From positions 2,349,501-2,413,500 of the forward strand of contig JAUMIR010000012.1 of NCBI GenBank assembly GCA_030847615.1: DNA of 64,000 nt, written 5' to 3'. A program made the position numbers and the translations under genes. Below are positions 11,841-22,277 of this stretch, piece after piece. Under the pieces are notes generated by a model. It was not told the DNA's origin. It worked only from the letters and a program-made list of their open reading frames with translations, and made no database searches. This DNA is from Gambelia wislizenii. Lineage: Eukaryota > Chordata > Lepidosauria > Squamata > Crotaphytidae. Within the stretch, counting starts at the first letter, position 1. The number at the start of each line of letters is the position of its first letter.

Positions 11841-12904
11841 CAGCCTCTGTCTCAACCAAAGTTTGGAAGTGTTACTTTGGAGACTACAACATCCAGAATC
11901 CTCTAGAGATTGAAGGAAGGTCCATTTGCACTGGAAACTCCTTTCATTGGCCTGACTGCTTACCTACCCCAGGAACAAGGAACAGGGGGAACAATGCTTC
12001 CCCATGCTCCGCAGAGAGCTGGCACTAATGAGCAACTCTTCATTTTTACTTGCTAATTCTAACATGGCTTGTTTCCTGTGATGTTAATTAAGTCCTCGGC
12101 TCCCTTTATTCCATGGCTAGAAGGAGATTGAAAACACAAGTTCACCGCTTGATTTTGCCATTTAATTAAAGCCTCTTTTACCCATGTTCAAACATTTAAC
12201 GGGAGCGGCGGGGAGGACAATGATGCAATTTTAATGCACACCGGAGCATTTTCTATAGGCAGAAAAGCAAAATAACAGAGAACCTCATTTCCAGCGCAGC
12301 CTCTGTGTATTCTTTGAGGCTACACAAGAGGGAGAGCGGATCGGGGACATGAACTGAACTTTGTGGAAACCAAGCAATGAACTCAGGCAGAGGAGGCACG
12401 TGTCAGAATGCTCCTGTAGATAAATCCATGCATATAGAAGGCCAGCATGGCGGGATTTTAGACTAGGCTTCTGCCAGACATGTAGGCTTTTCCTATGTAA
12501 GTTGGTGTGGACATGGGCGAAACATTGCAATATGCAACTGCTCCTCTGGCTTACTGAAGAATCAGGTATAGTTGCAGACCAAGGGGTTGTTGGGTTTTTT
12601 GGTGCTAGACCCATGATACTACTATAGTGCTGACTTTATTAATTTATTTTCACATTACAGTGCACACACATCATTACGTTATAATGGACATAACATCACA
12701 CATATTACATATTACATATAACATAACACAGAACACACACCTACAATTGACTTCCTACTGTTCAGATGCTGGCTGTATTTGTTTGATAGAGAAAAAAAAC
12801 ATACCTTTCTCATCTTTCTATATATACATGAATTTCTACTGTTAGACAAATCTTCCATTGCTAGACATCAATCAACTGTTAAAAATCATATAGGAAAAGG
12901 AAAG

Positions 12905-13295
12905 TGACAATGAAAGAGTCACAGACCTATATTTTGGACTCATCCCGCACTTTCTGCAAGCACGCTGATGACCAAAAAGGCCAATCCGAGATAAACAAGT
13001 CCAGTTGCAGAAAAGCACAGTAGAAGGTCTCCTTGGGTGATGTTTCCAGGTGGTGATTCTTTCTGCATTGTCGTTTCTTTTCAAGACTTGTTTGGCGTGA
13101 GTTCTCAAATAAGGCTGCAGCATTGTGGATAGTGCATCTCCATGCCTCCTGATGTGAGGCCAGGGCGGACCATTGTTGGTGATCAATTTGGCCAAGCCTG
13201 AGATGTTGTTTCAGTGAGTCCTTGTATTGCTTTTTTGGAGCGCCCCTCTTATGCTGGCCCGTGGCAAGTTCACCGTAGAGTACTATTTTGGACAA
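12905..13295 (-). mobile_element. Unclassified LINE fragment, minus strand, beside a 24-A run
   Basis: On the minus strand it encodes SKIVLYGELATGQHKRGAPK and KQYKDSLKQHLRLGQIDHQQ, as at 1245. Next to its truncated 5' side is an uninterrupted run of 24 A (13301-13324) on the plus strand. Confidence 0.75.
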
Positions 13296-13439
13296 AGGGC
13301 AAAAAAAAAAAAAAAAAAAAAAAAGACATGTAATAAAATTTCAACTCCATTAGCAACAGAAAAGTAACTTCCCTTGGAAACCCAGCTGTCCCTGTCCTGA
13401 GTGAAGCCTCTTTCTTAGTCAGAGAACTTCAAATTTCTC

Positions 13440-14094
13440 AAGCTTGCTAACAAGGCAAGCGCCCAGAACCGCCATTTGGGGTTTTCGCTGTAGCGATTGT
13501 TCACTCAGGCAATGAAACAGCCTTTGGTTTTTGTTTTTGTTTCTATTTGTTTAAGTGCAATATCACACCTCTGCACCTTAGATAGTTGTTTTTTTTTTAA
13601 TGCTGTTTGGCGGCAGCAACTGATGACAATAAAAATGCAAGTAATTCACTCACACCCACCATCTTGGTTCGCTGCTATGCCCACTTGAACAACAAATGTG
13701 GATAGTATGAAGTCAAAGGCTTTCATGGCCGGCATGCATAGATTTTCCTTGGGTTTTTTCCGGGCTGTGTGGCCATGTTCTGGAATAGTTTCTTTCTGAC
13801 GTTTCGCCTGCATCTGTGGCTGGCACCTTCAGAGAATGGTTGGGTAGGAGTGTATATCGAGTTTATATGCTCGATATGTTGGGGATTATATGTGAATTTG
13901 TGTATTTGAATGGTTAGTTTCTGGATTTAGATATGCAAGGAGGATTAGTATCTGTTTGGCTAATGGTTGGTTGATGTGGATAGGTTTGCATGCCTACAAT
14001 CTTACCAAAAAATCATTGAGACAAATGAAAGCTGCTATGAACTGGTGTTAGTGTGCATCAATCCACATTTTATAGCCTTATATAGACAAGCTCT
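13440..14094 (-). mobile_element. hAT-like element (CTTGTCTA ends) interrupted by another repeat
   Basis: 13440-13705 and 13990-14094 match, in reverse, the complete element at 47763-48357: CACCCACCATCTTGGTTCGC, then ATCAATCCACATTTTATAGC and the terminal TATATAGACAAGCTCT. The break at about 13708-13990 is filled by the AGTCAAAGGCTTTCATGGCC repeat. Confidence 0.65.
13708..13990 (+). mobile_element. Unclassified interspersed repeat (AGTCAAAGGCTTTC family)
   Basis: AGTCAAAGGCTTTCATGGCC, TTCTGGAATAGTTTCTTTCT, GACGTTTCGCCTGCATCTGT and AGAGAATGGTTGGGTAGGAG. The same order recurs at 31996-32210 and, in inverted copies, at 43611-43757. A Penelope-like or LINE origin is possible; I cannot decide from sequence. 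Confidence 0.6.
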
Positions 14095-14956
14095 AAGTTA
14101 CTTAAAGAGAATTCCATCCACCATATTTATTCTGTAGCCTCCAACATCCTCAGTGGTGCTGTCTGTGTGAAGCAAGCCGGACTGCTGAAAGAACTGTAGG
14201 CCTGTCTTCTGGTTATATTAAAAAATATATATATGAAGCTCTCATTATTGCAATGATCATCTAGCCGGGAAACGTCTTTGCTGCTGGGTTTCCACAAAAC
14301 TTGGCTGACTCACCCTTGGGTTCAGCTGAGCACACAGCCAAAGTTTGAAGTTAATCTATGTCCGTCTCTTTCCAGAGTCAGTGCCAACTTTGGACGATCT
14401 GTTAGGCACTTTGTATCTTCATCGAGAGATGACCAGGATATCCAATTAAATCACAGAGCTTCAGGATTAGCAGAAAGGTTTCTGGTTCTGGATAGATCAG
14501 AGAAACTCCACAGATGGTGGTTGAGTGTGTTTTGATGTGCATACATTAAAGTATGTGTAGGCTGCAGCGTTAGAAGTTAGACATTGACTGTAAGAACTAC
14601 AGACTGAGCATATGGCAACAAGATCTTCCAATCCATTGACACAGCTACCAAGATGTTATGGGATATGCATGAACATTCAAACTTCTCAGATTGTTGAAGT
14701 TTTGTCTTGTTTTCAAATGAATGGTTGGCCTATGGAACCCAGGAATGGGCTGTGCCCTCTTTGGCTTTTGCAGAGGAATAGTTCAAGACTGAATTAAGGC
14801 CTACTTAGTATCTACTATCACAATGAGCTACTGTGGGTTAAGAGTTGTAGCTGTTAACCATTATATTGGTTTCACACCTCTTTAATTGCTGTGACTCCAT
14901 CCTAAGGAATCCTGGGATCTGTGGTTTGTACCCGGCACACTGAGAAAAGACAGATC

Positions 14957-15276
14957 AAAGATTCAATCAGTTCGTAATAAGCAGTGCCCTTCACAACATG
15001 CAGATTTTGACTCTTTGCCTCTCTTTGTCTTTGGAAAAGTAAATCCAACATCACATAAAGGTTTACCAGGTGCATCGTGGACCATCGTACTGTCCAAAAA
15101 CGGGGAAATGTAGTAGTGTTAGGATAGATAATTTTAATTTTGTATTAGTAAGTAAAGTATTTGGGGGGAAATTGTGGTTATGGCCTTTTGCAGTTGGGTG
15201 TATTATTTTGTAGAATGGTTTTATTGCAATAAAAAATTCCTAACCCCCCCCCCAAAAAAAAAGATTCAATCAGTTC
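14957..15276 (+). pseudogene. Retrocopy of unknown source with 17-bp target duplication
   Basis: A 286-bp insert (14974-15259) is flanked by perfect copies of AAAGATTCAATCAGTTC at 14957-14973 and 15260-15276. Near its 3' end is GCAATAAAAAATTCC, which contains an AATAAA signal, then a C run and an A run. This is the structure of a 5'-truncated cDNA inserted by LINE machinery. I see no protein I recognise, so it may be 3' UTR of a host transcript. Confidence 0.75.
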
Positions 15277-15342
15277 AATTCTGTAGTGTAGATGGGCACT
15301 CGTAGTACCTTGGGAACTGTAGATCAGGGGACTAGAGTAAAG

Positions 15343-15460
15343 CAGTGGTTCTCAATCTTTAGTCCTCCTGATATTATGGACTTCAACTCCCAAAAGCCCC
15401 ATGGCTAATAGTCAAGGATTCTGGGAGTTGAAGTCCAGAACATCTGGAGGTTGAAAACTG
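15343..15460. mobile_element. hAT-like hairpin MITE, 118 bp
   Basis: Starts CAGTGGTTCTCAATCTTTAG and ends GGAGGTTGAAAACTG. The interior arms GGACTTCAACTCCC and GGGAGTTGAAGTCC pair. Confidence 0.7.
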
Positions 15461-15988
15461 CGAGATTATTGTAGAGAGTTTGACATTCCTCTGCAAACCA
15501 CAAATCCCATAATTCCATAGGATGCCGCCATGACAATTAAAGTAGGATCCAGCTACTGCTGCTGTGTAATACAGCTATCCCATCCTCTCCCCCAGTTTGC
15601 TTTTGCCTGAGCCAACTAGGAAAGGCAAGATTTTGCCCCTCCTCTCCTCTCCTCCCTCCGAGTTAATTGAGGGCAAATGACTTTTGCACTTGGAACTCGG
15701 TTTGCAGCAATTGGAGTAAATTGAGAACAATGTGGGGAGGTGGAAGCAGGAGAGAGAAAATGGGACATTTTTAAAGGAGATGAAAAAGTGGGAAGACAGA
15801 GAATGAATTCAGACCGTCCCTCCCAAATCAGGACAGTTGTGATGTTCTTTTCCCAAGAGAAAAACAAACCAGCACCAACAGCCATGCATTTATTTGGATC
15901 CCCATTTATCAAATCTACTCCTGATTGGAGCTCTCTGATATTTTCCTTTGCCTTATCTTTCTTTCTCTCCTCTCTTCTTCCTCTACAG

Positions 15989-16081
15989 GTGATAACCCTG
16001 GAAGGATGGGTTGACATCATGTATTATGTCATGGATGCGCACTCTTTTTACAATTTTATATATTTTATACTACTTATAATA
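15989..16081 (+). CDS. CACNA1H: CACNA1H exon: domain I pore loop to start of IS6
   Basis: This 93-nt, 31-codon exon is phase 0 at both ends. It follows a pyrimidine-rich tract ending CTCTACAG and is followed by the donor GTAAGT. The translation starts [20 protein letters not shown] and continues into the hydrophobic start of IS6, ending FILLII. The Glu in TLEGW is the domain I selectivity-filter residue of the EEDD ring typical of Cav3 channels. The preceding exon, expected to encode the outer pore turret, is not in the window, so the upstream intron is at least 15.9 kb here. The exon is too short to stand out as an ORF and was identified by the pore motif. The function (T-type calcium pore in the plasma membrane) is family knowledge; the motif and splice sites are seen directly. 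Confidence 0.95.
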
Positions 16082-16291
16082 GTAAGTATGGGGATGGGCT
16101 TGGAGAGGCGGGTGGCCTGCCGTATCTCATTACAGTCAGCTGTCAGACACCTCTTAACTGGAGGACATCCAGGCAACATGGTTACCATCCCCATCAATGC
16201 ATCATGGGGGTGGGGGCTAGGATACCCCCCTCTCATTTCTGTCAGGGGCATCACCCACAGGGGACAGTTGAACTGCCAGTCATTGGGAAGC

Positions 16292-16722
16292 TAGTTCTGC
16301 TGATTGGGCTACAGAAGGCTTCAGGAAGAATTACTCTGGGAAAATACAGGTCCTGGAACCCACTAACCATTGGCTGTTCTGGCCAGGAGATTCTAGCAGC
16401 TGCAAGTCCAGAAAAGTAATGTTGCTAAGCTTAAAAGTTGCAGCTAGTTTGCAAAAGGAATTGCATTATTAAGTTACTTTGCATCTAGATTGCAAAAGGA
16501 ATTTGCAGCTAGATTGCAAAAGGAATTGCATTATTAAGATACTGCAATTCCTTTTGCAATCTAGTTGCAACTTTTAAGCACAGCTTAGCAACATTACTTT
16601 TTGGGACTTGCAACTCCTAGAATCTCCTGGCCAGAACAGCCAATGGTTAGTGGGTCCCAGGACCTGTATTTTCCCAAAGTATTTTTTCCTGAAGCCTTCT
16701 GTAGCCCAATCAGCAGAACTAA
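16292..16722. repeat. Large inverted repeat (foldback) in the IS6 intron
   Basis: The left arm from 16292 (TAGTTCTGCTGATTGGGCTA) and the right arm ending 16722 (reverse complement of the same) are each about 180 nt and match with only scattered differences. The centre carries short direct repeats of GCAAAAGGAATTGCATTATT. I see no target duplication and cannot assign a family. Confidence 0.9.
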
Positions 16723-16839
16723 CCCACCCACCTACCCACACACACATGCAGAACGCAAGGGAAGACAGAGCACAAGGGTTTTGTGAATAGCCCCATCTCA
16801 CGGAAGACATATGTGTGTGTAACCTCAAGTTACAAGCTT

Positions 16840-17185
16840 GTTAGTTGTTGCTGTGTGCCTTCAAGTCCTTTCTGACTCATGGCAACCCTAAGGTGAACCT
16901 CTCATGGGGTTTTCTGAGGCTGAGAGTGTGTGACTTGTCCACAGTCCCCCAGTAGGTTTTCGGGGCCAAGCAGGGATTTGAATCCTGGTCTCCAGAGTCA
17001 TAGTCCAGTGCTCAAACCAGTATGCCACGGATCCTCCCATTTACAGCTGGATTGATTTAGTCAAGGGAGCCAGAGATGCCTCAAGTCCGCTAGACCTGAG
17101 CAGGGCAGTTGATGACTAGAGATACTTGGAGGGTTGCTCAATCATAGGGTTGCCATCAGTTAAAGGCGACTTGAAAACAACAACT
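16840..17185 (-). mobile_element. tRNA-derived SINE, minus strand, plus RTE-like tail
   Basis: GTTGCTGTGTGCCTTCAAGT, GAGGCTGAGAGTGTGTGACT and GTGCTCAAACCAGTATGCCA mark the SINE. At 17140-17185, ATCATAGGGTTGCCATCAGT resembles the RTE 3' end seen at 24570. Confidence 0.6.
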
Positions 17186-17301
17186 TCCAATTATGTGCAT
17201 GAATGTCTCTCTCATACATTGCCCCCATCTCTAAATTGCAACTGATGTGTTTTCCTTTGAATCCCCTTCTACTGCTTCATACACCCCTCTCTCCACAACA
17301 G

Positions 17302-18094
17302 GTTGGTTCTTTCTTCATGATTAACCTGTGCCTGGTTGTGATAGCAACACAGTTTTCCGAAACAAAGCAGCGGGAGAACCAGCTGATGCAAGAGCAGCGG
17401 GCCCGCTACCTCTCCAACGACAGCACAATCGCCAGTTTCTCCGAGCCGGGGAGCTGCTACGAAGAACTGCTCAAATACATTTGCCACATTTTCAGGAAAG
17501 TCAAGCGACGGACTTTGCGCCTCTACAACAACTGGCAGAGCAAACGCAGGAAAAAGGTGGATCCCAACAGCGCAGCCCACAACGGTCAGGGACGCCGGAG
17601 CAAAAAACGCATCACCTCCATCCACCACCTGATACACCACCATCACCATCATCATCACCACCACTACCACCTCAGCAATGGCAGCCCGCAAGGGCCACGT
17701 TCCAATCCAGAGATCTGCGACCTCGAGCTCAGCGTCATGAAACCCGGGAGCCAGCTCGCGCTTCCGCCCCCGTCCCCCAACCTCCGGAACTCTGCGGCTC
17801 CAGATTCAGAGTCGGTCCATAGCATCTACCACGCGGACTGCCACGTGGAAGGGGCTGGGATGAAATGCAAGTCTTCCAACATCCCAGCTGGCGTCAAGCT
17901 CCCCAACCATGGCAACATGAACTACCCTACCATCTTGCCTTCTCCTGTTGTCAAAGGGAGCATCGCCCCAGCATCCAAAGGAAAGAAATTGGGAGGAAGC
18001 AGTGGCTGCACCACACCGGTGCCCATGGTCAACAGTCCGGTACACCTGGACGTGGAATCTTATGATAAGCTTCATCATTTGGTTGGAGAACATG
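17302..18094 (+). CDS. CACNA1H: CACNA1H large exon: IS6, gating brake and I-II linker
   Basis: This 793-nt exon starts after CACAACAG in phase 0 and ends in phase 1 before GTAAGG. Residues 1-20 complete IS6 ([20 protein letters not shown]). Residues about 21-80 match the charged, helical start of the I-II linker, known in Cav3 channels as the gating brake that holds the channel closed; it contains [12 protein letters not shown] and the basic run FRKVKRR. A run of 10 histidines lies at residues 112-121 (17635-17664), followed by [21 protein letters not shown] is at residues 174-184 and MNYPTILPS lies further on, both Cav3.2-like. The last codons are HHLVGEH plus the first base of Gly. The linker is cytosolic and a site of trafficking and modulation in this family. 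It is one of the least conserved parts, so residue-level function should not be inferred from mammals. Confidence 0.95.
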
Positions 18095-18170
18095 GTAAGG
18101 GGGGAACCCGGTTGGGAACTTAGTATGGGCTGATCCACCCAAATGGAAAGGCTGCAAATGATGGATGATG

Positions 18171-18199
18171 ATGACATTGATGATGATGATGATGATGAT
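18171..18199. repeat. GAT microsatellite
   Basis: About nine GAT units with one interruption. Confidence 0.85.
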
Positions 18200-18258
18200 T
18201 TCTTACCCTCCTCTACCCAATGTTTGAGTCATGGTACAACATGAACTAAAATACAATA

Positions 18259-18510
18259 CAGTCAGACTCCCATATCTGCGGTGGTTTGGTTCCCAGACTT
18301 ACCGTGGATAACAGTGAATCCTATTAAAATAAAGGACTTGCAGTAAAAAAAAATACCATAGAGTTGCTTTTTGAGGACCTAAAAGATGCCTAGAGGGTAT
18401 GCCTCTCTAGGCATTTTTTCAGTGTGACTCTATGGTATGTGTCCCTATGTTGTGTCCCGTGGGTAACTGAAACCACGGATATTGGTTCCACGGAAACAGA
18501 GATCCGGCTG
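18259..18510. mobile_element. Tigger-like MITE family B, complete
   Basis: Bounded by TA. It starts CAGTCAGACTCCCATATCTG and its end is the reverse complement of CAGCCGGATCTCTGTTTCC. The core has GAGGACCTAAAAGATGCCTA and CTCTCTAGGCATTTTTTCAG, which pair as a hairpin. Confidence 0.75.
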
Positions 18511-19174
18511 TATATAACTAAAACATGAAACCATTTAAACCAGAGGGGGTTGCATGGCAGGGAGTTGGACTTGAAGGCCTTTGAGGTCTCTTCCAACTCT
18601 ATGAAACCCATAGATTAAAATACATAGGATTAGAACAACCATTACACATTATAATCATCCATAAACTTAAAAGATCAACTTAAAATTCATAGTTTAAAAA
18701 TGACTGGGTCGGCTCACCAGAAGAGATAGATCTTTAATGCTGCTTTAAATTCAGAGAGTATTCTGCCTCCATCCCCCAATGAATTTTTACTTCAGTTCCC
18801 AAATTTCTATCATTGCAGTAATTTCCATGGAGCTTTTAGAAAAATAGTTTAGGCATCCAGAGAAGAGGGCAGGCAGGGTGACCAAGGCAGTGCAAACCCA
18901 GCAAATAGAAGAGTCCTGGATGTGGGGATGAGTTTTAGTGTTTCACTCTCTGCAATACTAGCAAGTTGAGGAATGAAGGGAAATTTCATTAGCGGGACAG
19001 AATTCTTATTTGGGGGGAAAGCCCTCATTTTTGCTCCCTCCCATAGCTTCATCCCTCCCATTGATCCTCCTCAAATTAATCTTTCACCAATCCCATCTTT
19101 TAAAAAGAAATGAAAGATCAGGGAGGCAAACCAAGGTTGGTCCATTTGTCTGATTCCTCTCCATCCGATTGCAG

Positions 19175-19593
19175 GTCTCTGCCGGACCTCGAGCAGGCTG
19201 TCCGGATTGAACGTGCCATGCTCACTGCCCAGCCCACAGTCCAGCATGTTGAACTGCGAGCTCCAGAACTGCCCTTACTGCGCCAGCATCTTGGAGGATC
19301 CCGAGTTCGAGTTCAGCGAGTCGGACAGCTACGAGTCGGGGGACGACAACAACGGGGTCTACGAGTTCACGCAGGACGTTAAGCATGGGGACCAAAGGGA
19401 TCAGATCCAGCAGCAAAGGAACAAGAAGAAGAAGAAAAAGAAACAGCCCAAGGAGAGGAATAAAGTCACTAGGCTCTGGAAGGCGTTCGGTGAGAAGCTG
19501 AAGCGGATTGTGGAGAGCAAGTATTTCAACCGGGGGATTATGATCGCCATCCTCATCAATACGCTGAGCATGGGCATTGAGTATCATGAACAG
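19175..19593 (+). CDS. CACNA1H: CACNA1H exon: distal I-II linker and domain II S1
   Basis: This 419-nt exon follows ATTGCAG and ends before GTAGGC. Its first two bases complete the Gly codon split with the previous exon, giving GEHG-LCRTSS. The first part is distal linker with a cysteine motif (CELQNCPYC) and an acidic segment (DPEFEFSESDSYESGDD), then the conserved VYEFTQDVKHGD. A run of seven lysines follows (19422-19442), which I do not recall in mammalian Cav3.2. The end encodes the approach to and the body of IIS1: KYFNRGIMIAILINTLSMG, then IEYHEQ. The next coding sequence lies 24.3 kb downstream, but the protein join ([13 protein letters not shown]) matches the family exactly, so no exon is missing between them. 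Confidence 0.95.
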
Positions 19594-20264
19594 GTAGGCT
19601 CTCATTTGGTCCGAAGCTGAACACGCATAAGTCTGGCAACTCGGGTAGCCCAAAATTCTGAATGTCATTTTAAGCATAGCATCCAGATCATGAAAAAAAT
19701 AGGATGCATTCCCATGGCAATTGTCTAGAGCTGAAGGACACATTGTCCCTCCCCAAAGAACTGTGCACACCTTATTCTTGTGGCAGGGAGTTCCACAGGG
19801 TGAATTGCCTTGTTTGTACATAAGAGGAGTCTTTAAAGAAGGAGGCTTGGCTCTTTAGCTGCTATTCCCTGGTACTGAAAAGCCTAGTTCTCACCAAAGG
19901 GTGAACTGTGTGAAAATTCAGCAAAGTCATTTGTTTAAATTTAAAAAATTAAGAAATGCATAGACATGACCATATTATAAATTTTTCTAATCTTTCAAAA
20001 TTCAATAAATGAATTTTCTTTACCAATTAACACTAACTTTCCCCAGTTCAGAATGGGCAAGGATCTCACTGTTATGGTACTTCAAGAGGTGGGAGGGAAA
20101 GGGATCAAGTTTAGATCAAGTGGAGAAAGTGTAGCTCACAGATCTTATGAAGTTTCCCATGCTGTTTTGACACACCTCGGCACCTCCCAAATGCCTGGGT
20201 TGTTGTGGTGGTTGTGGTTTTAGAGACTGCGCAGTTCTCCACAGGGAGGCAACATAGAGATAGA

Positions 20265-20433
20265 GCAGTGGTTCTCAGCTGGTAAGAGAACAGGGCTCTG
20301 GAGGTTGTTGGGCTCACTTTCCAGAAGCTCCTTCCAGCAGTCAATGGCAAAGGATTCTGGGAAAGGAAGTCTCCCTTGTTGAGTCTTCCCTTAAACTCAT
20401 CTGGAGTCTTCCTTGTTGAGAACCAAGGCCCTG
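20265..20433. mobile_element. hAT-like MITE, degenerate
   Basis: CAGTGGTTCTCAGCTGGTAA at one end and GTTGAGAACCAAGG at the other, with partly complementary interior. Confidence 0.5.
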
Positions 20434-20442
20434 GCGGAAATA

Positions 20443-20679
20443 CAGTTGTCCCTTCACATTCGCTGGGGTTTGTTTCCAGGACCCCCCCCCCATGAATACC
20501 CAAATCCGTGAATACTCAACTCCCATTATAGGCAATGGCAGAGCAAAATGGTGTCCCTTCTATAAAATGGCAAAATCAAGGTGTGCTTTTTGGATTATTA
20601 TCAGTTTTTAAAGAATACTTTCAAGCTGTGAATACTTAAATCTGTGAATGCCAAATCTGTGAATGTGGAGGGACAACTG
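20443..20679. mobile_element. Tigger-like MITE family A, complete
   Basis: A 237-bp element between TA dinucleotides. Ends are CAGTTGTCCCTTCACATTCG and the reverse complement of CAGTTGTCCCTCCACATTCA. Confidence 0.85.
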
Positions 20680-21040
20680 TATTTATCCCTATCCAAGGTC
20701 ACACTTCCTCCCCTATCTGATCCTGGTCATGAGCCCAGTTGGATTTAGCAGAGGCGGGGGATGCCATCATTGCCTTCCAAAAAGCAGCCAGAAAGAAGGG
20801 TCTCTCCCCTGTCCTCACAGGGTGGTGGGGCAGAGACAAAGCCCCCAGGTAGAGTTTGGCTTAGAGAAGGTTATGGCATTTTGTGGGATGGAGAATAGAA
20901 CAACAACCCTACACCAGCCAGCTTCTTCACCATCTATGGTCCTGGGGTTGTGTGAAGCTGGACAAACAGCAATGCAGCCATGGAGATGTCTTGCACACTC
21001 ACTCACACACCCCAACCCACCCCAGAAAACATGTTTTTTT

Positions 21041-21621
21041 CATAGAGTCATAGAATTATAGAATCATGGAGTTGGAAGAGACCAGGAGGGCCATCCGGTC
21101 CAATCCCCTTCTGCCATGCAAGAATACACAATCAAAGCATGTCTGACAGATGGCCATCCAGCCTCTCTTTAAACACTTCTAAAGAAGGAGACTCCGCCAC
21201 ACTCTAAGGCAGTGTGTTCCACTGCCAAGCAGCTCTTTCTATCAGAAAGTTCTTCCTAATGTTTAGGTAGAATCTCTTTTCCTAGAGTTTGAGTCCATTG
21301 CTCCATGTCCTGGTCTCTGGAGCAGCAGAAAACAAGCTTGCTCCATCCTCAGTATGACATCCCTTCAAATATTTAAACACAGCTATCATGTCACTTCTCA
21401 ACCTTCTCTTCTCCAGGCAAAACATACCCCGCTCCCTAAGCTGCTCCTCATAGGGCATCATGGCTTCCAGACCTCACACCATTTTGGTTGCCCTCCTTTG
21501 GACACTTTCCAGCTTGTCCATATCCTTCTTGAATTGTGGTGCCCAGAACTGGACACTGGGTTCCAGGTGAGGTCTGACCAAAGCAGAAGAGAGGTGGTAC
21601 TATGACTTCCCTCGATCTGAC
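21041..21621 (-). mobile_element. CR1 LINE fragment, minus strand
   Basis: Starts CATAGAGTCATAGAATTATA and GGGCCATCCGGTCC and continues through the reverse of the FSAAPETRT...WCPELDT region. About 580 bp; the frame has decayed. Confidence 0.9.
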
Positions 21622-22162
21622 ATTTGTTCTTCCTGAGTGTGAGAAGAGCCTTCCTCATCCTCTTTTTAAGTCTTGAGAAGGAAAGAGCAACCATGCTGAT
21701 CATGCTGAGACTGAGAACAGTGTGGTACCATGAAACATTGTGGAAAGGTGAGGACGTGGTGTCCCTGTGGCTTGCTTGCTCAGAAGGATGGAGGGATGAG
21801 AGAAGATGAGTCATCCCCAGAGCCATTGGTCAGGTCACTCGCTTTGTAGGGAAAATTGCTCTTTTCTTATTGTTGCCTTGGCTTTTCCTTGGGAGGAAAA
21901 GTAAAAACAGTTGGATTCTGGAGGGTTGACAAAATGCCTGTCCGCCCTTCCTCTCTGCGTGTCTGTTTGTTCTTTCGCTTGTTGCTTTATGTCTAATACT
22001 CTGAGAAGTAAATTATTCACATGGTAGAAGATGGAACTTGGGCAAAATAGATTCTCTGTTTCCAAGCCAAGAGCAAAGAAAATGCAAGCAAGGACTTGCA
22101 AATAGTACATGTTCATGTCTGTGGGCAGGACTCTGTGGGGATCTGCTCTCATTTCCTCTGGC

Positions 22163-22277
22163 TACGGATGGAATGATGTTGATGTTATTGTTGTTGATGA
22201 GGATGATGTGATGAAGATGACATCACCAATGATGATATTGATTATGGTTGTTGTTGTTGTTGTTGTTATTATTATTG
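22163..22277. repeat. GATGTT-rich region with GTT microsatellite
   Basis: Imperfect GAT/GTT units grade into pure GTT (about 22248-22266) and ATT. Confidence 0.8.

Larger units (their letters stand above)
14862..15575. mobile_element. Foldback element with retrocopy and hairpin nested inside
   Basis: Left arm (about 14870-14935, with GGAATCCTGGGATCTGTGGT) pairs with right arm (about 15493-15560, with CCACAAATCCCATAATTCC). Between them lie the insertion 14974-15259 and a 118-bp hairpin (15343-15460). Confidence 0.55.
1..15988 (+). other. CACNA1H: Partial upstream intron, repeat-rich
   Basis: I searched for the preceding domain I exon motifs (for example INFDNIGYAW) and saw none, so the entire stretch is intron. 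It holds LINE fragments (1245-1735, 12905-13295), CR1 copies (5633-6409, 8184-8738, 10885-11469), SINEs, MITEs and a retrocopy, listed separately. Stretches with no assignable element include 1-180, 985-1240, 1741-1980, 2050-2690, 3331-5330 (apart from a CCTT microsatellite at 3941-3967), 6690-7435, 7510-8180, 9890-10515 and 11850-12900. Confidence 0.8.
16082..17301 (+). other. CACNA1H: Intron of 1220 bp within IS6
   Basis: GT-AG intron. Its main content is a foldback of about 430 bp (16292-16722) starting 210 bp after the donor, then a minus-strand tRNA-derived SINE (about 16840-17040) and a short RTE-like tail (about 17110-17185). The last 60 bp before the acceptor are pyrimidine-rich and repeat-free. 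Confidence 0.85.
18095..19174 (+). other. CACNA1H: Intron of 1080 bp in the I-II linker
   Basis: GT-AG intron, phase 1. It contains a GAT microsatellite (18171-18199), a Tigger-like MITE (18259-18510) and a CR1 3' tail (about 18550-18605). From 18610 to 19174 I see no further repeat. Confidence 0.85.

Noticed and set aside
13301..13324. 24-A run as a poly(A) tail of a plus-strand retrocopy
   Set aside because: The sequence before it is a minus-strand LINE cut at its 5' side, and I find no matching target duplication. It may be a separate A-rich insertion or slippage.
17269..17691. Long antisense frame across the large exon
   Set aside because: It is the mirror of coding sequence; its Met/Val run is the reverse of the His codons.
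19222..19821. 199-codon antisense frame across the distal linker exon
   Set aside because: It overlaps a coding exon on the other strand, has no recognisable domain, and its composition follows the exon's codon bias.
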